Positions 31,850 to 43,800 of a stretch of 64,000 nucleotides of DNA are shown here, in pieces. Positions within the stretch are counted from its first letter, which is position 1. Every line of letters begins with the position of its first letter. Origin of the DNA: Pempheris klunzingeri (taxonomy: Eukaryota > Chordata > Actinopteri > Acropomatiformes > Pempheridae); the NCBI RefSeq assembly GCF_042242105.1, contig NC_092019.1, positions 11,838,328 through 11,902,327 on the forward strand. The letters run 5' to 3'. A model generated the notes under the pieces. The model did not search any database and was not told the origin of the DNA. It was given only the letters and a program-made list of their open reading frames with translations. Position numbers and translations under genes: made by a program.

Positions 31850-34196
31850 GTGAGTATTCTGTCTAATGATATGCTATCAAACCTTATCACTCAATAAGAA
31901 GTTAATTTTTTTTAGTGGAACAGTTTTGGAACTTACCTTTGACTGCAAATTAGAAATATTCTGGTCTCTAGTGGACCCTGAACAGTCACTGTGGGATGCA
32001 AATATCAGGTTAGATCAACAAAAGACAAGGCAGTATTATTCTGAGGAGTCACAGGTTGTCTTACGAAGAAACAAATCACATTTCATTTTATTTATATGGG
32101 CTAAGAGAATCAAAATACAGCTGAAGTGCACTGATGGAAAACAAATCTGGCAAAGTTATTGTAACCTGTGTTTTGAGCAGCTTTTAACAGTAACACCATC
32201 CTTTGTAAGACAAATGAGGCTGCAGATAGTACAATCAGATACAGTGATCAAGATTTAGGCAATTTCCAATCAAATGTGAAATTGAACATACACATTTCCA
32301 GTTCACTGAGTCCTTATTTGCATTACATTGCTGTGATTCTGTGATTTGTTTAGTTTTCAACTCATCTGAAAAATACAACAAAATGATCAGCTGCGTTGAA
32401 TAACACCATGATCTCAACTTTTGTCTCTCCTCATTCTGGTGTCATTGTGAGATTCCTGTTTTTCATGATTTGGCTGTGAAATCAGTATCGCTTTTACTCC
32501 AGGAAAGATGAATCACATCAGCAGTTGAACTGGCTGCAGTATTACAGTAGTAGTGTCACGATCACTGGCCTGTACAATGAGCTGTAGTGAAGGTGACAGT
32601 AGAAGTAGCAGCAGCAGCATTAAAACATAAATGCTGCAGTAACTTAACAGTACTCGTGCCCCCCCTCCTCAGCTGTTTCTACCGGTGCTGCTCCTGTTCT
32701 CTGGTGTCCCCCGCTGTGTGTCAGCGGTGGAGTCCGCCCCCACCTATGAGCACACAGACCCGGTCAGCGGTGAAACCCTCACTTGTGACAAATGTCCGCC
32801 CGGCACCCACATGGCCGCGCACTGCACCGCCACCACGCCCACGAAGTGCGCACCGTGCAGCGACGACCACTTCACCGAGTTTTGGAACTACCTGTCTCGG
32901 TGTCTGTACTGCAGCAACTTCTGCTTTGAGAACCAGGAGGTGGAGAGGGAGTGCTCACCGGTCAGTAACAGGGTCTGCCGCTGCCAGGAGGGCTTCTACC
33001 TGACCAGTGATTTCTGTATGAAACACTCACAGTGCAAACCTGGATACGGTGTTCAAACGAAAGGTATTTATTAGGGACTTCTTGTCTAACTAAGGGGCAC
33101 TTGTAATCGGAATGTGCTTCAATTACAGCGTTACATGCTGAAATAGTTTTAAATAGAACATTATCACGTTTTTCTCACTGGAGGAAATGATATATTCTGA
33201 ATTTGTATGGTTATGTTTGTTCACAAAGGGCGCGTTAATGAATAAAACAGCAATGATCTTGTCCACATTTTTTTTTAAATCTTTGGAAACAAGTAAGGAT
33301 AAATGATAAAACTATTTAGAAAATGCATTAATCACTCAATATTTTACAGAAGTAGCTGCCCTTAAACAATTGGACTTAAAGTAGAAATCCATGAAGAGTT
33401 TGGAAACCACTACTAAAGCATTGTAATGACCCAAAATGCACTGTTGTTTTCTTAAGGCACGCCGGAGAGGGACACCGTTTGTGAAGAGTGCGCCGATGGC
33501 TCCTTCTCCAGCTCACTGTCCGCGCTGGATGTGTGCGTAAATCACCGGAAATGTCCGAGCGGACAGATTGAGCTCCTGCCCGGTTCACTTCACACCGACA
33601 CAGTTTGCGGCACCTGCGCCGATAAAGGTGTGTTCTGGGGACCCTTTAGAATTGATTTAGCTATGCATACAATTTTTTTTTTTTTTACTTTTTATGGCAG
33701 AATTTGAAGTTCAGATTTCAAACTTACGCGGTGCAACTTTCTTTCTCAGGAGAGGCGCTCCGGACCCTCCTCTCAGGGTTCTTCAGTATGCACAAGATAC
33801 GTGTGGCGAAAATGAAGAAAATTGTTACCAGGTGAGCTCACACTCTGTGATTCCCACATCAAACCCACCCTCTTTCTTATTCTTGCCCCTTGTCAACCTC
33901 CAGCGATTAATCCACACAATACATAGACCCGAATAGACCATCATCTCCCTCCACCACACAGGTACATGCACAAGTCAGGACAGGAGAGGCGCACCAGGGG
34001 CACGACTGTCCGCAAACAGAGGGGTCCTCTCCTGGATCAGATGAGAGCCTGGCTGGCTCTGGCTACAGTGGAGCAGCTGACTAAGGTGCCACAGATGCTG
34101 AGGGATAATCATCTCACCTCCATGGTAGAAAAACTACGGAGGAGACTCAGTGAGATTGAGCAGCAGAACCCAAACTGTAATTTAACGGTGGTGTAG
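31832..34196 (+). CDS. tnfrsf6b: Decoy receptor 3-like secreted TNF receptor (TNFRSF6B family), five coding exons
   Basis: Exons 31832-31849, 32673-33063, 33457-33627, 33750-33831 and 33962-34196 join to 298 aa (human DcR3 has 300). Residues 1 to about 24 are a signal peptide. Four cysteine-rich domains lie at about 44-68, 69-110, 111-148 and 149-190. The second holds FWNYLSRCLYC, which closely matches DcR3 and differs from osteoprotegerin. There are no death domains and no membrane helix. The C-terminal 105 residues start with a very basic stretch (208-241) and end in a Leu-rich, probably helical part with one NLT sequon. In human, DcR3 soaks up FasL, LIGHT and TL1A and binds heparan sulphate; the same role is inferred here. 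It lies 4.3 kb behind tnfrsf11b on the same strand. The alternative is a divergent osteoprotegerin duplicate, but length, CRD2 and the missing death domains favour DcR3. Confidence 0.85.
31850..32672 (+). other. tnfrsf6b: tnfrsf6b-like intron 1 (0.8 kb)
   Basis: Phase-0 intron in the signal-peptide codons. It contains a 130-codon open frame (31866-32258) with no resemblance to a known family and no splice or promoter support. Nothing else recognised. Confidence 0.65.
32673..33063 (+). CDS. tnfrsf6b: tnfrsf6b-like coding exon 2 (signal peptide end, CRD1, CRD2, part of CRD3)
   Basis: One 391-bp exon covers what tnfrsf11b splits into two. Acceptor ctcctcag, donor gtattt, phases 0 and 1. It is richer in GC and CpG than its surroundings and ends after PGYGVQTK, the same boundary as in tnfrsf11b exon 3. 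Confidence 0.92.
33064..33456 (+). other. tnfrsf6b: tnfrsf6b-like intron 2 (0.4 kb)
   Basis: AT-rich phase-1 intron at the same position in the protein as intron 3 of tnfrsf11b. Nothing else seen. Confidence 0.8.
33457..33627 (+). CDS. tnfrsf6b: tnfrsf6b-like coding exon 3 (rest of CRD3, CRD4)
   Basis: Phase 1-1 exon opening GTPERDTVCEEC, directly comparable with exon 4 of tnfrsf11b. The acceptor is a less usual ttcttaag, with A before the AG. Ends after GTCADK before gtgtgt. Confidence 0.88.
33750..33831 (+). CDS. tnfrsf6b: tnfrsf6b-like coding exon 4 (basic segment)
   Basis: An 82-bp exon between ttctcag and gtgagc, phase 1 to 2. It encodes residues 194-220 and the start of the Lys/Arg-rich stretch (HKIRVAKMKK). 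Confidence 0.8.
33962..34196 (+). CDS. tnfrsf6b: tnfrsf6b-like terminal coding exon 5
   Basis: Starts after ccaccacacag; the split Arg codon joins RYMHKSGQERR. Encodes the end of the basic stretch and a Leu-rich C-terminus (LRDNHLTSMVEKLRRRL), stopping at TAG 34194-34196. Confidence 0.88.
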
Positions 34197-34446
34197 TTGT
34201 ATAAAAGACTGACATGGTACATACAGCTTAATATATACCTCTTTCTCCAATTTGGCATTTTTGGCCATTTGAAAACCAGTATTTTACCATATTTTGTTAT
34301 GTGCCTGTTGATTGAGCCTCTAAGGCTGACACAGTGATGTTTCATGGATAAAAATGTTATTTTCTTTGCCTTAGTAGAAACTTATGTTTTATACGTTTTG
34401 TTAACGTTTGTGACATTAACCTGGAAGCTTGCAGCAGCTAAATAAA
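34197..34446 (+). terminator. tnfrsf6b: tnfrsf6b-like 3' untranslated region with poly(A) signal
   Basis: AATAAA at 34441-34446 lies 245 bp after the stop and is the first good poly(A) signal. A second AATAAA at 34687-34692 is an alternative. Confidence 0.6.
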
Positions 34447-35420
34447 GTACATGTTATAGTCCAAAGTGGTTGTGACCATCTCAAGCAAGAAAAGCACAGC
34501 GGCAGCCTGTGGATGTGATTTAACCAAACCACCACAAGGTGTCGCCCTCTTACCTCTTTGACTACTTGTAGCCTGAAACATTTTGTTATTCACATACTGA
34601 CATTTTTACAAACCCAACCAGAGAGTGTGACCTGTTGAGATCTTCTGTATTATTTTATATGTTCAAACATTTGCTCCATAATTCATAATAAAAACAGCCT
34701 ATGCACAGTCCAAACAAGTGACTGCAGCCTGTCTCTCGTTGTCCTGGTGTACTTCACACGTTGACTGTTAGGATCACATCATGGAATTTGGCTTTTATTG
34801 TTTTTCTTCAAGAAAATAATTTTAGAATAAGGAACAAGATTTACAAAGTTGTAAAGTCTGTGTGTATTTGGAACGTCGAGGATCCCAAACAAATCCACAG
34901 CTAGACATGGCCTCAGTGTGACGAGACCTCTGATGTTTGTTGTCGTTATTGTTAGTTATGGTTTTTTTATTTTGAAAATTTGTTTAAATTGTATTAATAA
35001 AAACATTCTTATGATGTGTCGTCGAAGACTTGGGCCTACTTTTGTGATATTCTGTGCGTTTGTGATATCCTAGTGTTAAAATACAAGTGTATATGTGCAG
35101 TTCCTGTTTTTTTTTGTTCTTCATTTTTCCAGGAGAATTCCTCTGTCTAGCACATCTATCTGTCACATTCCCATAATATTCCCACATACATTTAGAGTGT
35201 ATCTATACTCGTAGGTGTGATTTAATGGAGACCTTCTTATAGGCTTGCTATAGTAGGCCTGTATTAAACTCTTCTGTAATGGCTATATTGCCTATTGGGC
35301 ACCTTCCTGTGCTGCAACACAATCACAGGATTTGCACCCGTGGGACCCCTGAAGGACCGCTAGAGGTCCCTGGTTCCCACTTTGGGAGCCGCTAGTGCAG
35401 CCTGCTCATTAATATCAGCC
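34447..35420. other. Intergenic DNA between tnfrsf6b-like gene and carmil1
   Basis: AT-rich, no gene recognised. Near 35330-35395 a run including ccctggttcccactttggg may be the end of an old hAT-type repeat, but the other end is not visible. Confidence 0.55.
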
Positions 35421-35600
35421 TGACACCACCTCCACCACGCCACAGCGCCCCGGCAGCACAGCGGCTCCCTGGCTGTCGCATCACCGAGCGGGGAGGGGCC
35501 CCGGTTCCCACTATTGGCTGGAGCTGGATCACCGACAGCTTTACGGTAGAGCCACGGCCACGGAGAGGATGTGCGTGAGCGGTGGTCTTTTCATCTCCCC
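35420..35600 (+). promoter_or_regulatory. carmil1: CpG-rich, TATA-less promoter of carmil1
   Basis: Composition changes sharply to GC- and CpG-rich just upstream of the leader. An inverted CCAAT box (attgg, 35513-35517) is present and no TATA box is seen, as is typical of broadly expressed vertebrate genes. Start site not determined. Confidence 0.55.
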
Positions 35601-35648
35601 GAAGAGCACAATCTGCCTGGTTTCACCATGATTTTAAGAAGACTATAG
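35569..35648 (+). promoter_or_regulatory. carmil1: Two overlapping upstream reading frames in the carmil1 leader
   Basis: A 20-codon frame starts at 35569 and stops at 35629-35631. Its stop overlaps, as ATGA, the start of a 6-codon frame at 35628-35648. If transcribed they would be expected to lower or regulate translation of the main frame. Confidence 0.4.
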
Positions 35649-35718
35649 CGGGGTATTTTTTCCTACTCTTTCTCCGGCACACAGCCTCTGATTCCTGCGC
35701 TGCTGAGACCGAGAAGAG

Positions 35719-35781
35719 ATGCGCACAGGAAAACGCGGATACATTGTCCGGACACCGCGAGAGGAGCAGAGGAGCATGTAA
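35719..35781 (+). promoter_or_regulatory. carmil1: Third upstream reading frame in the carmil1 leader
   Basis: A 20-codon frame from ATG 35719 to TAA 35779-35781; a fourth, of two codons, follows at 35890-35898. All end before the main start. Confidence 0.4.
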
Positions 35782-35826
35782 CCGGGAGAGACGCACCGGC
35801 GGCGGCGGCGGCACCACCTGACACTT

Positions 35827-35846
35827 CTCTCTCTCTCTCTCTCTCT
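35827..35846. repeat. CT tract in the carmil1 leader
   Basis: About ten CT units 95 bp before the main start codon; a short related run follows. Confidence 0.8.
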
Positions 35847-35938
35847 GTCTCTCCTTCTCCGTGTTCCCTCATCATTTGAGGCTTCTTGGATGTTTTGACT
35901 GAACTCTCCTCGTTGTTTTGGATATTATCTTCAGCAAA

Positions 35939-35978
35939 ATGAGCGAAGAAGTGTCAGAGGTCCCCAAAGAGCTTGTGG
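35939..35978 (+). CDS. carmil1: carmil1 coding exon 1
   Basis: ATG in good context (AAAATGA) after a leader with several short upstream frames. It encodes 13 residues, ending in phase 1 before gtaaga. Confidence 0.85.
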
Positions 35979-37820
35979 GTAAGAAGAGACGCGGATCGTT
36001 TGTGGCCATGTGTCCAGACTGGAACAATCACTGATCGCACTGCCTCTATCAGATCCCTAACTCACTGTGTGCCTGTGCTCCTCACTCACTGAACTGATAC
36101 AGTAAAACGTACTACACAGCCATGCTTGTTGTGCCTGGGACACAATAGTAATGTGATTATCTCCTATAGGCCAGCATTGATAGTATCCAATCCATCTACC
36201 TACAGGGGGGTTTGTTATGGAATTCTTATTGTGATAATCAGTATTTTTTTTTCCTCCAAAATTATAAAGTGGGATTACTGAAACTCAACAGCTTTTAGCT
36301 CAGCCTGCTTCTACAGTATAAACAGGCTGTTGATATATTCTCCAGTGAGGCTGTAAAGCTGTGTATACATGGAGCACTGCTGTTTTGATCAGGGTGCTTT
36401 ACTGTTACGTTATGTGGGCTGCAGCCTATATTTGGAAGAAAAGCTGAATAGTTTGGATGAGAGGGGCCAGCCTGTCATCCCTCTGCACATAACTTACAGG
36501 ATTATTCTCTCCCATGGTCCATAGCAGGTAGCCTGCCTTCGGTCTGTCCTTTGGGCTGAAGGCTGCCATGTTCCCTGTGATTTATTTGTACTGATTGGGG
36601 ACATACCTCAGAGTCCTGCAGGCTGTGTGGCTCAAGCTCAGGGTCTCTTTGTTTGGCAAAGTAGCTCAGTTTTTGACACCTCAGTGTAATGTTGGATAAG
36701 CGCAAACTTTTTCTCCGTCTCTTGTGGACACACACGAGCCTACAATGATCCTCCGGCTCCATTTACCTCTTAAAGACACTTAAAGTGCATTCTGCAGATG
36801 AGGCGCAAAGGAAAATGCTTAGTCACGGAGTCACTTGGTCAGGCACTCATTCATCCATTGAGTCACACAATTTTTCAACCCGTCTGTCTCTTATTTTACA
36901 TTATTTTCTCATTTTACCTTATTGTCTTATTTTAAATGTGCTAATTTTTTCAGTTTCTTGTGGGAATTCCTCCCTCTTAAAGTAAAGTGCACGCAGCATA
37001 GTATCTTCTTCAGCATGTTCACGTTAACATCCAGTAGGAACCTTTTGCTTTCACTTAAGCAGCTTTAAGGTTGTTAAAGTCACCCTATTCCTCTGTGGCT
37101 GATGGTATCACATGTTGCAAATTCTGTATCAGCTTGTTCCAGCTCTTTATTGAAGCTCTACAGTGTTTACACCGAGGCAACTGTTCAAATTTAAGAGTTG
37201 AAATACCCTAGCTGTCATCATTTTACACACATTTCAGCAAAAGTCGACCTAACAGATTTGGTAACATTGGACATTTTGGAATCTGAACTTGGATTTCAAG
37301 TGACCCTCCAGTGGGTCTACGCAATTTTTAGAGGTTAAAGTCCCAGAAAAAAGCTCAAGCTCTCTGTACTAAAAAGTGTTTTGGATCATCAGGGTTTTTC
37401 TGACCCTAGACCAAGACTTTTTCCTAACTGAGCTGACTAACTTGCCCAACACTGCACTCTTAACATAGGGAATTTAGTTTGTCATGATCTTTTTGTCATG
37501 TGGTGTTTGGTGTCTGGATGACTATATAACCAGCCATTGTTTGAAACATTCACTGGTGCGGGTGATTCAGAATCATGCAAGATCACTCTTGGCATCCAGT
37601 GCAAACAAAGAATTTCAGCATGTTGAGACAAACTACAACTTTTCACCGCTGAGTTGCAGAAAATGTTACAATGTGGTTTTGCTATTGGAGGAATTATTTA
37701 GACATTTTTTTTCTTTCATGTGCCTGCTCTGGTAGCTAATGGCCAGTATAGGATTAGCTGAGGATGCAAAAGCATTCATGTAACAGCTTTATGGGACCTA
37801 GCAAGGTGCACACTTAAAGC

Positions 37821-37861
<41 letters not shown>

Positions 37862-40800
37862 AAGAAAATATGTTACTGACACGTACTCAGACACTTGATG
37901 CAAGAAGAAAAACAAAGAGAGAAACAGACAGAACAATGTCTGATATCATGTCGGGGAAACTTAGGGTGATAAGGCAAAGAAGCGACGGAGCTCAACAGGC
38001 CGTTAAACTTGTCTTTGAGCATTCAGTGGTGTCGTGCTGTGTGAAAATTGAGAGAACACTTTCACCTGAGACTCCATATCTGTTTATTGCTGCCTGTAAA
38101 TTTGTTTCCTGTCTGTGTGGGGGAGAGATTATCAAAAGCTAGAGAGACCTTTGAGGAAAAAATGTTAAGATTGATTAGGGGGGCAGAGCAAAGCAACTGA
38201 TACAAGTGAACAATTTGGTCTTCGTCCCTGTGATCCTGCTGGCACTTATTGTAAATGAGCATCTCTCTAGAGTGAAATCCAAAAACCGCGGCTCTAATCT
38301 GCAACAAACAAATCTGGATTGGCAGAGGGTCAGTTAGTGGGAGAGCTGGCAAGTAAAATCTTGACCCCAGTCATGGTTTTAATGAATGGGCAGAAAAATT
38401 GAATTAGAAAAAATGATATATGATATATGAGAGTCTGTCAGGAGCTTTTTCTGTCTAGGACCAAAAACTGCCCAAGCTCATTAAATCATACCAGGTTTCA
38501 TTTTGTCTAGAAACCCTCTACAGATGTCTCTGTGACTTACAGGGTGTCTCAGGCTGTAGTTATTAGAAATGCTGCAGAAGGAAATGCTGCACATTTTCAG
38601 TGGAGTTTATTTAGCAAGGCTGGCAGATGAATCACTTTGCACTTCTGCCTAATTATTAGTTTCACTTTGATGTGATGACGGTTTTGAAGAAGCCCGTGGG
38701 CGAGGATACATGCATGCCATCACAGATGTGTGCACACACACACACACACACACACAGAATCCCTCTCTGTCTCAGACACACGTGCGCAGACTTTATCAGC
38801 TGCTGTGTGGTGGGTGAACGAGGAGCGTTGAGAGGCGGCTGACCCAGTTCTGCTCTATAAGCAGCTAGGGACTCCTATTGGGTGTGAACAATCGATCTGA
38901 ACAGTGTGGAACACAAAAATTTAACAAAAGATTATTTTCATTATTGATTCATCATCTGTTGAGTATTTTTAATTCATTGTTTGGTTTGATTCTTAAAATG
39001 TCAGAAGAAATGGAAAATGTTCTTGTTTTGTCCAACAGTGCAAAACCCTGATGTATGCAATTTTTATTCATATATATAAAAAAAAAAAAAAACAGAAGAG
39101 CTGCAAATACTTTTAGAAGCTGGAACCAACAAATATTTGTCATTTTTAGCAATTCTTGATCGCCGTGCTGATGGTTGATCCACTACTTAGAGCTAGACTG
39201 AAATATCTGAGCAGCTATTTGATGGGTGTCATGACAGTTTGTATGCACATTTGTGAACTTTTTTGTGATCCTTTTTTTTGCACTACCATCAGGTCAAAAT
39301 TGTTTTGATTTTTTTCAATAATGGAGTTCGTAAAGACATTCCCATCAGCCCCAGTTGTACTTTGCGGTGCGTGCTAAGTAGCAAATGTTAGCATGCTGGC
39401 ACACTAAACTTAGTAAACATGGTAAAACCTTATACTTGCTAACCCAAAGCATGCTAGCATTGTTGTTGTGAGCATGTTAGCATGCTAAAGTTAACATTAG
39501 CCATAGCAAAGTATAGCTAGCATGGCATAAACTGCAGTCAGACCAGATTTTTACTCTAAATGTACTCGCGCAATGTGGCCAAAAGCAGGGGGTACAGGAA
39601 ATAGGGTGGGCAGGGTTGTAAACATAACCTGCAGGAGATAGCATGGCTAGCAGGCTAACAATAGCAGTCCCCAAAGCTGTTCATTATATAGCTTTAATGA
39701 AACATTGTATCATTTACCTCTGTCACTGTCCTTGCAGTGACTGGAAGTGAATACAACTAGTATTACAGCATTGTCAGCATGCTGAATGTCATGACTGATT
39801 CAGCGATTATTGAAATTATAAAGAATTCTAAAAAATTATAATAGATTATAAAAAATAGATCAGTCCTCAGTGGGAGGGATTCATGAAAACTAGAAGGAAG
39901 CCCTAGATGTGTTGGGGAATTATTCCCCCTGTGGTAGAAATGCACTGATCTGTTTTAAGACTTTGTGAGAAAGAGCCTGCAAAGTAAAGAGATACTTTTT
40001 GTAGTGCATGATAAACCAATTGGCAGCTCTTCTCTTCTCTTCTCTGTTATATTGGGAGTTACTACTTTTAATTATTGTAATTGAATCACTCTCATCAATA
40101 CATTCTATTGAAATGCACAGATGCTTCCCACGTTCAGTCTCTCCATATTTTGTTTTAATCTCCTCTCTCCTCCTCCGTGTGCAGAGAGTGTGAGGGATGC
40201 AGTGGGGAGGAAGGTGAAGCTGTCGCTGAGGAGGAGAGTCAAACTGGAGATCAAAGGAGACAAGACGGAGAACAGAGTCTTGGTGAGTCAACTGCTGCTC
40301 AATTCAAGCTGCTACTTCTTCATTAAGGGGAGCAAAATCGTTGTCTTTTTGTCCCACATTTCTCTGCTCTTGAAACTTACATTTTTCATTTGAGAACATC
40401 AAAACCTCCCAGCTTTTCTCTCTCTTCAGCCCTTGTAAGACAATTTTTTCATTACTTTGTCATTCTGTCTTTTTGAGTTCTGTTATGTGCTTTGGTAATT
40501 TCTGGGGTGATTTTCTACAAATGAAAGTTAGGAGATGCTCAGGGTGATGCTTATGTTTCTCAATCTCTGTCAGACAGGGTAGGGTTAGACAATAGTTATG
40601 TCGTACTGGGAAAACTTTCCAAAGTGCATCGTTATCTCTCAGTCCCGCTGGTCACATTCACTTCAAGTGGAACCGGAATCATCTCAGATGTAGAGATGAG
40701 ATTCCCTCCAGCATTTCAGTCTTTGCTCATTTATAAGCAGGTTTTATAAATGATTGCCAGTGTACTTCACAGTATCTGGGTCATGTGATTTTTTTTCTGT

Positions 40801-43800
40801 AGGGTATGTGCATGCCAAGGTTTTAAGACCCCTATGCAAATTGCACAAGAAAGTGCTGTGAGATGTGACAGACTAATGATTTAGTGCTGTCTGAATCAGA
40901 ATCAAATGTGGAAATGGGCCATGGATTCAGTAAATTACATTGTGGGCTACAACCTCAGCTCTAGGTTTTAGCCTGTATTTGTTTAGACTTTGGAAAAACG
41001 GCACCATTAACGGTATTTGTTTGAAATGCACTTGAAGAATGTACAGATGATTATCGCTGGATTTCATTGACAATACAGAAAATCTAAAAAGGTAATGATT
41101 CACAGAAAGTTCTGAAGTTCTTTTTTTCATTCATGACGTGCGCAGCGTACACACTGAATCAAAAATATGTGTGAAACTGACATAGTGAACTCATCCTCTA
41201 ACAAGAAGCACTTGAAATATTAAATCCTATTCTCATGATCATGAAAATTTGAATATACAACATACAACTGTGATTTTGATGCAAATTATGGTTTTTAAGT
41301 ACCTTAACTGCCTGCATGAGCTGTGTGCCTTTTGTTGATCAGTGGGCCAAACAACAATAATTGTCTTCCCGTTGCTTTCAGAACACTGACATACACGTCT
41401 CACGAATAAGCAGACGGCACACGTCTAAGCAGAATATGCCTCGTGTCTCCCTGTGCCTCCCGCGAGGCGCACCTCAGAGGTTGAACATTTCTGGTTTAGA
41501 CTGTCGCGTTCAAAGGTCTTTATTTAGCTTCAATTAAAAGTGATGCTAAAACAATAAAAGCAGCAGCTACTGTTGAATACATTGTCCCAGCACTACGATG
41601 ATTGATTTGTTTAGTCACACCTCCGACTATGTATCCATATCAGTGTGTCTATTGGCCAGGTGGGCATAGCTGCTCAGACCATTAACTGCTGGCCACGGAG
41701 CACTAGATCCACTGAATGCTAAATAATTAATACCTGGTAGCTCATTAAAAATGTACATTGGCTCTTTCTGGGCTCAAAACAGATAAGAAGCTGGAGATAG
41801 TTAAGACAGAACAGTTCCCTCATAAAATCAGTGTGGCAGTGTGTGTGGCTCTGGGTGGAAATAGCAAAAGCCATTTAGTTAAACAACTCTCAGTGGAATG
41901 AGAATCTTTAAGTTATACAACTCTATCTGGACTAGTCAATAGATATTAGGTAGAAGAGAAAGTTTGACAATCTTTGTCAATAAACCTGCATAGCCAAGCT
42001 GTTTGCTCTCAGGGATGATATTGTGTGACATCAACAGAACTATCAGCTAGACCCCCTTGGCAGGTTTAACTTTAATACCTAGCCAGTTGTTATTGCAGGA
42101 CCTTAAAAATGTCCTCTAGGGACAGAAGTAGAGAGAGAGGGGACAGACAGAAATGATGAGCTTCACCTTCCCATCTCTTGTACTGTCTAAATGATCTGGG
42201 AGCACGCTGAGGTGGGAAGCAGCAGGAGAGAGAGTTTCTATGCAAGAAAATTGGACTTGTCAATTTATGTAATGTAATCATTTATCGAAGTCGAGTCATT
42301 ACTGCTGGAATCTGGAGCCATCACTGTTATAAACCAATATGGGCAATGATCCTTGGTGTGAGATGCAGAAATGATTTAAGTTTTGAAACTGTCATTCAGA
42401 AAAAATCCAGTCCATTTAAGTGCTTTGTTTGGGGTAAAGTGTCTTGACGTGGTTATCATAGCAATGTCACCATGTGGGAGGTGGAAACAGAGGCTAGTAG
42501 TGCGCACATACACATTAAACAATGCAAAGAAGTGGGAGTGAGTACTGGGAAGTGAGGAATTCCAGTAGAGTGGTTCTGGTATTTCATCCAGAGCATGAGA
42601 ATGACTCGGTGAGTTTGTATCAACGCTCTGCTTGACCGGACTCAACAAATAAACCACTGTTTGTTGTTCTGCAGAAAAACCGTTTGAGAGGCAGATTATG
42701 CAGGAAGTGTCTCAGAGAGAACACAAACATGTCCTGGACTCATAGCCTGCAAGTGTTATAGTATCTAATGTTAGACATGAAGAAATAACAATACATTCTT
42801 CAGCTGTTTTGATATCAGATGTTGGCAATAAAGGGAAACACAAGTGTTGGAGCATGATACAGCAAAATGTCAAAGGGCCGCTCTGCTGATTCTACAGGTG
42901 AAGATCATTTTGCTGTGAGAATAAATTAAAAAATAACTCTGATGATATCATAAAATGTTTAAATGAAAACCTGCAGTAAAAACCAGAGTCATATTGTTCA
43001 GTAGTTAAGTTTCATTATGGGAGGTATATGATCCAGTGTTTTTTTGGAGCTTGACTCATAACATGGACTAAATGGATATAAATGGATAAATAACATGGAT
43101 ATTTCTGTTGCAAATCCCTCAGCTTTAACAAAGTGCAATTCTAAATAACCAGTACCTCTTTAATATTTGAGATCTATATTCTAACATAATAACTTCAGAC
43201 TCTCAGTTTTAGCTTCAGTGTCTTTTAGTTTAATTTATTCTTAACATGATCATAGAGGTACTAAAATGATAAATTAGGAAATAAGAAATTAAGTAACCCT
43301 GAATGTGCCACAATCAGCATCAGCTAAAAAGCTTTTCATTTATCCGTGGTCCCTGAGAGATTCGGCAGTGTAACAGATAATAGGGATCCCCTCTCAATAC
43401 ACTACGCAGAATGTACTTCTGGCATTAGTAACGCTCTACTAATGAATATGTCCCGTAGACTTCAAGAACATGCACTTGACACTGCACTTCCTTGGGTCCT
43501 CATTTAAGTGGATTGGATAACACAATCTCAATGAAATGGTCAAGGTAAATATTAGTTGAACAGTAAGAAACGCCTTAAAATAACATGTGGAATGAAGATA
43601 AAACATTACAAAACCGTGATCATGCGGGAAATGAAACTGTAATGAAGTGCGGTCATTGGTCAGGGGGTAATACAGTAGGTAGTGTGTGTTTAAGTATTTG
43701 TATTTGTATCATTATTATTATTATTATCATTATTATTATTATCATTATTATTACTTTTGTGTTTGAAGTTTATTCTTATTCTTTTGGAGCTGTGTGTAAC

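Larger units (their letters stand above)
35979..40184 (+). other. carmil1: carmil1 intron 1 (4.2 kb)
   Basis: Phase-1 intron with a GT microsatellite (37824-37859), a CA microsatellite (38733-38756) and repeat relics at 38930-39180 and 39345-39530. No other gene recognised. Confidence 0.7.

Noticed and set aside
31866..32258. 130-codon + strand frame in intron 1 of the DcR3-like gene
   Set aside because: No recognisable family, AT-rich codon use, and it lies wholly within an intron. A chance open frame is the simplest reading.
39920..40291. 123-codon minus-strand frame overlapping carmil1 exon 2
   Set aside because: It is the antisense shadow of a real exon, with no splice or family support.
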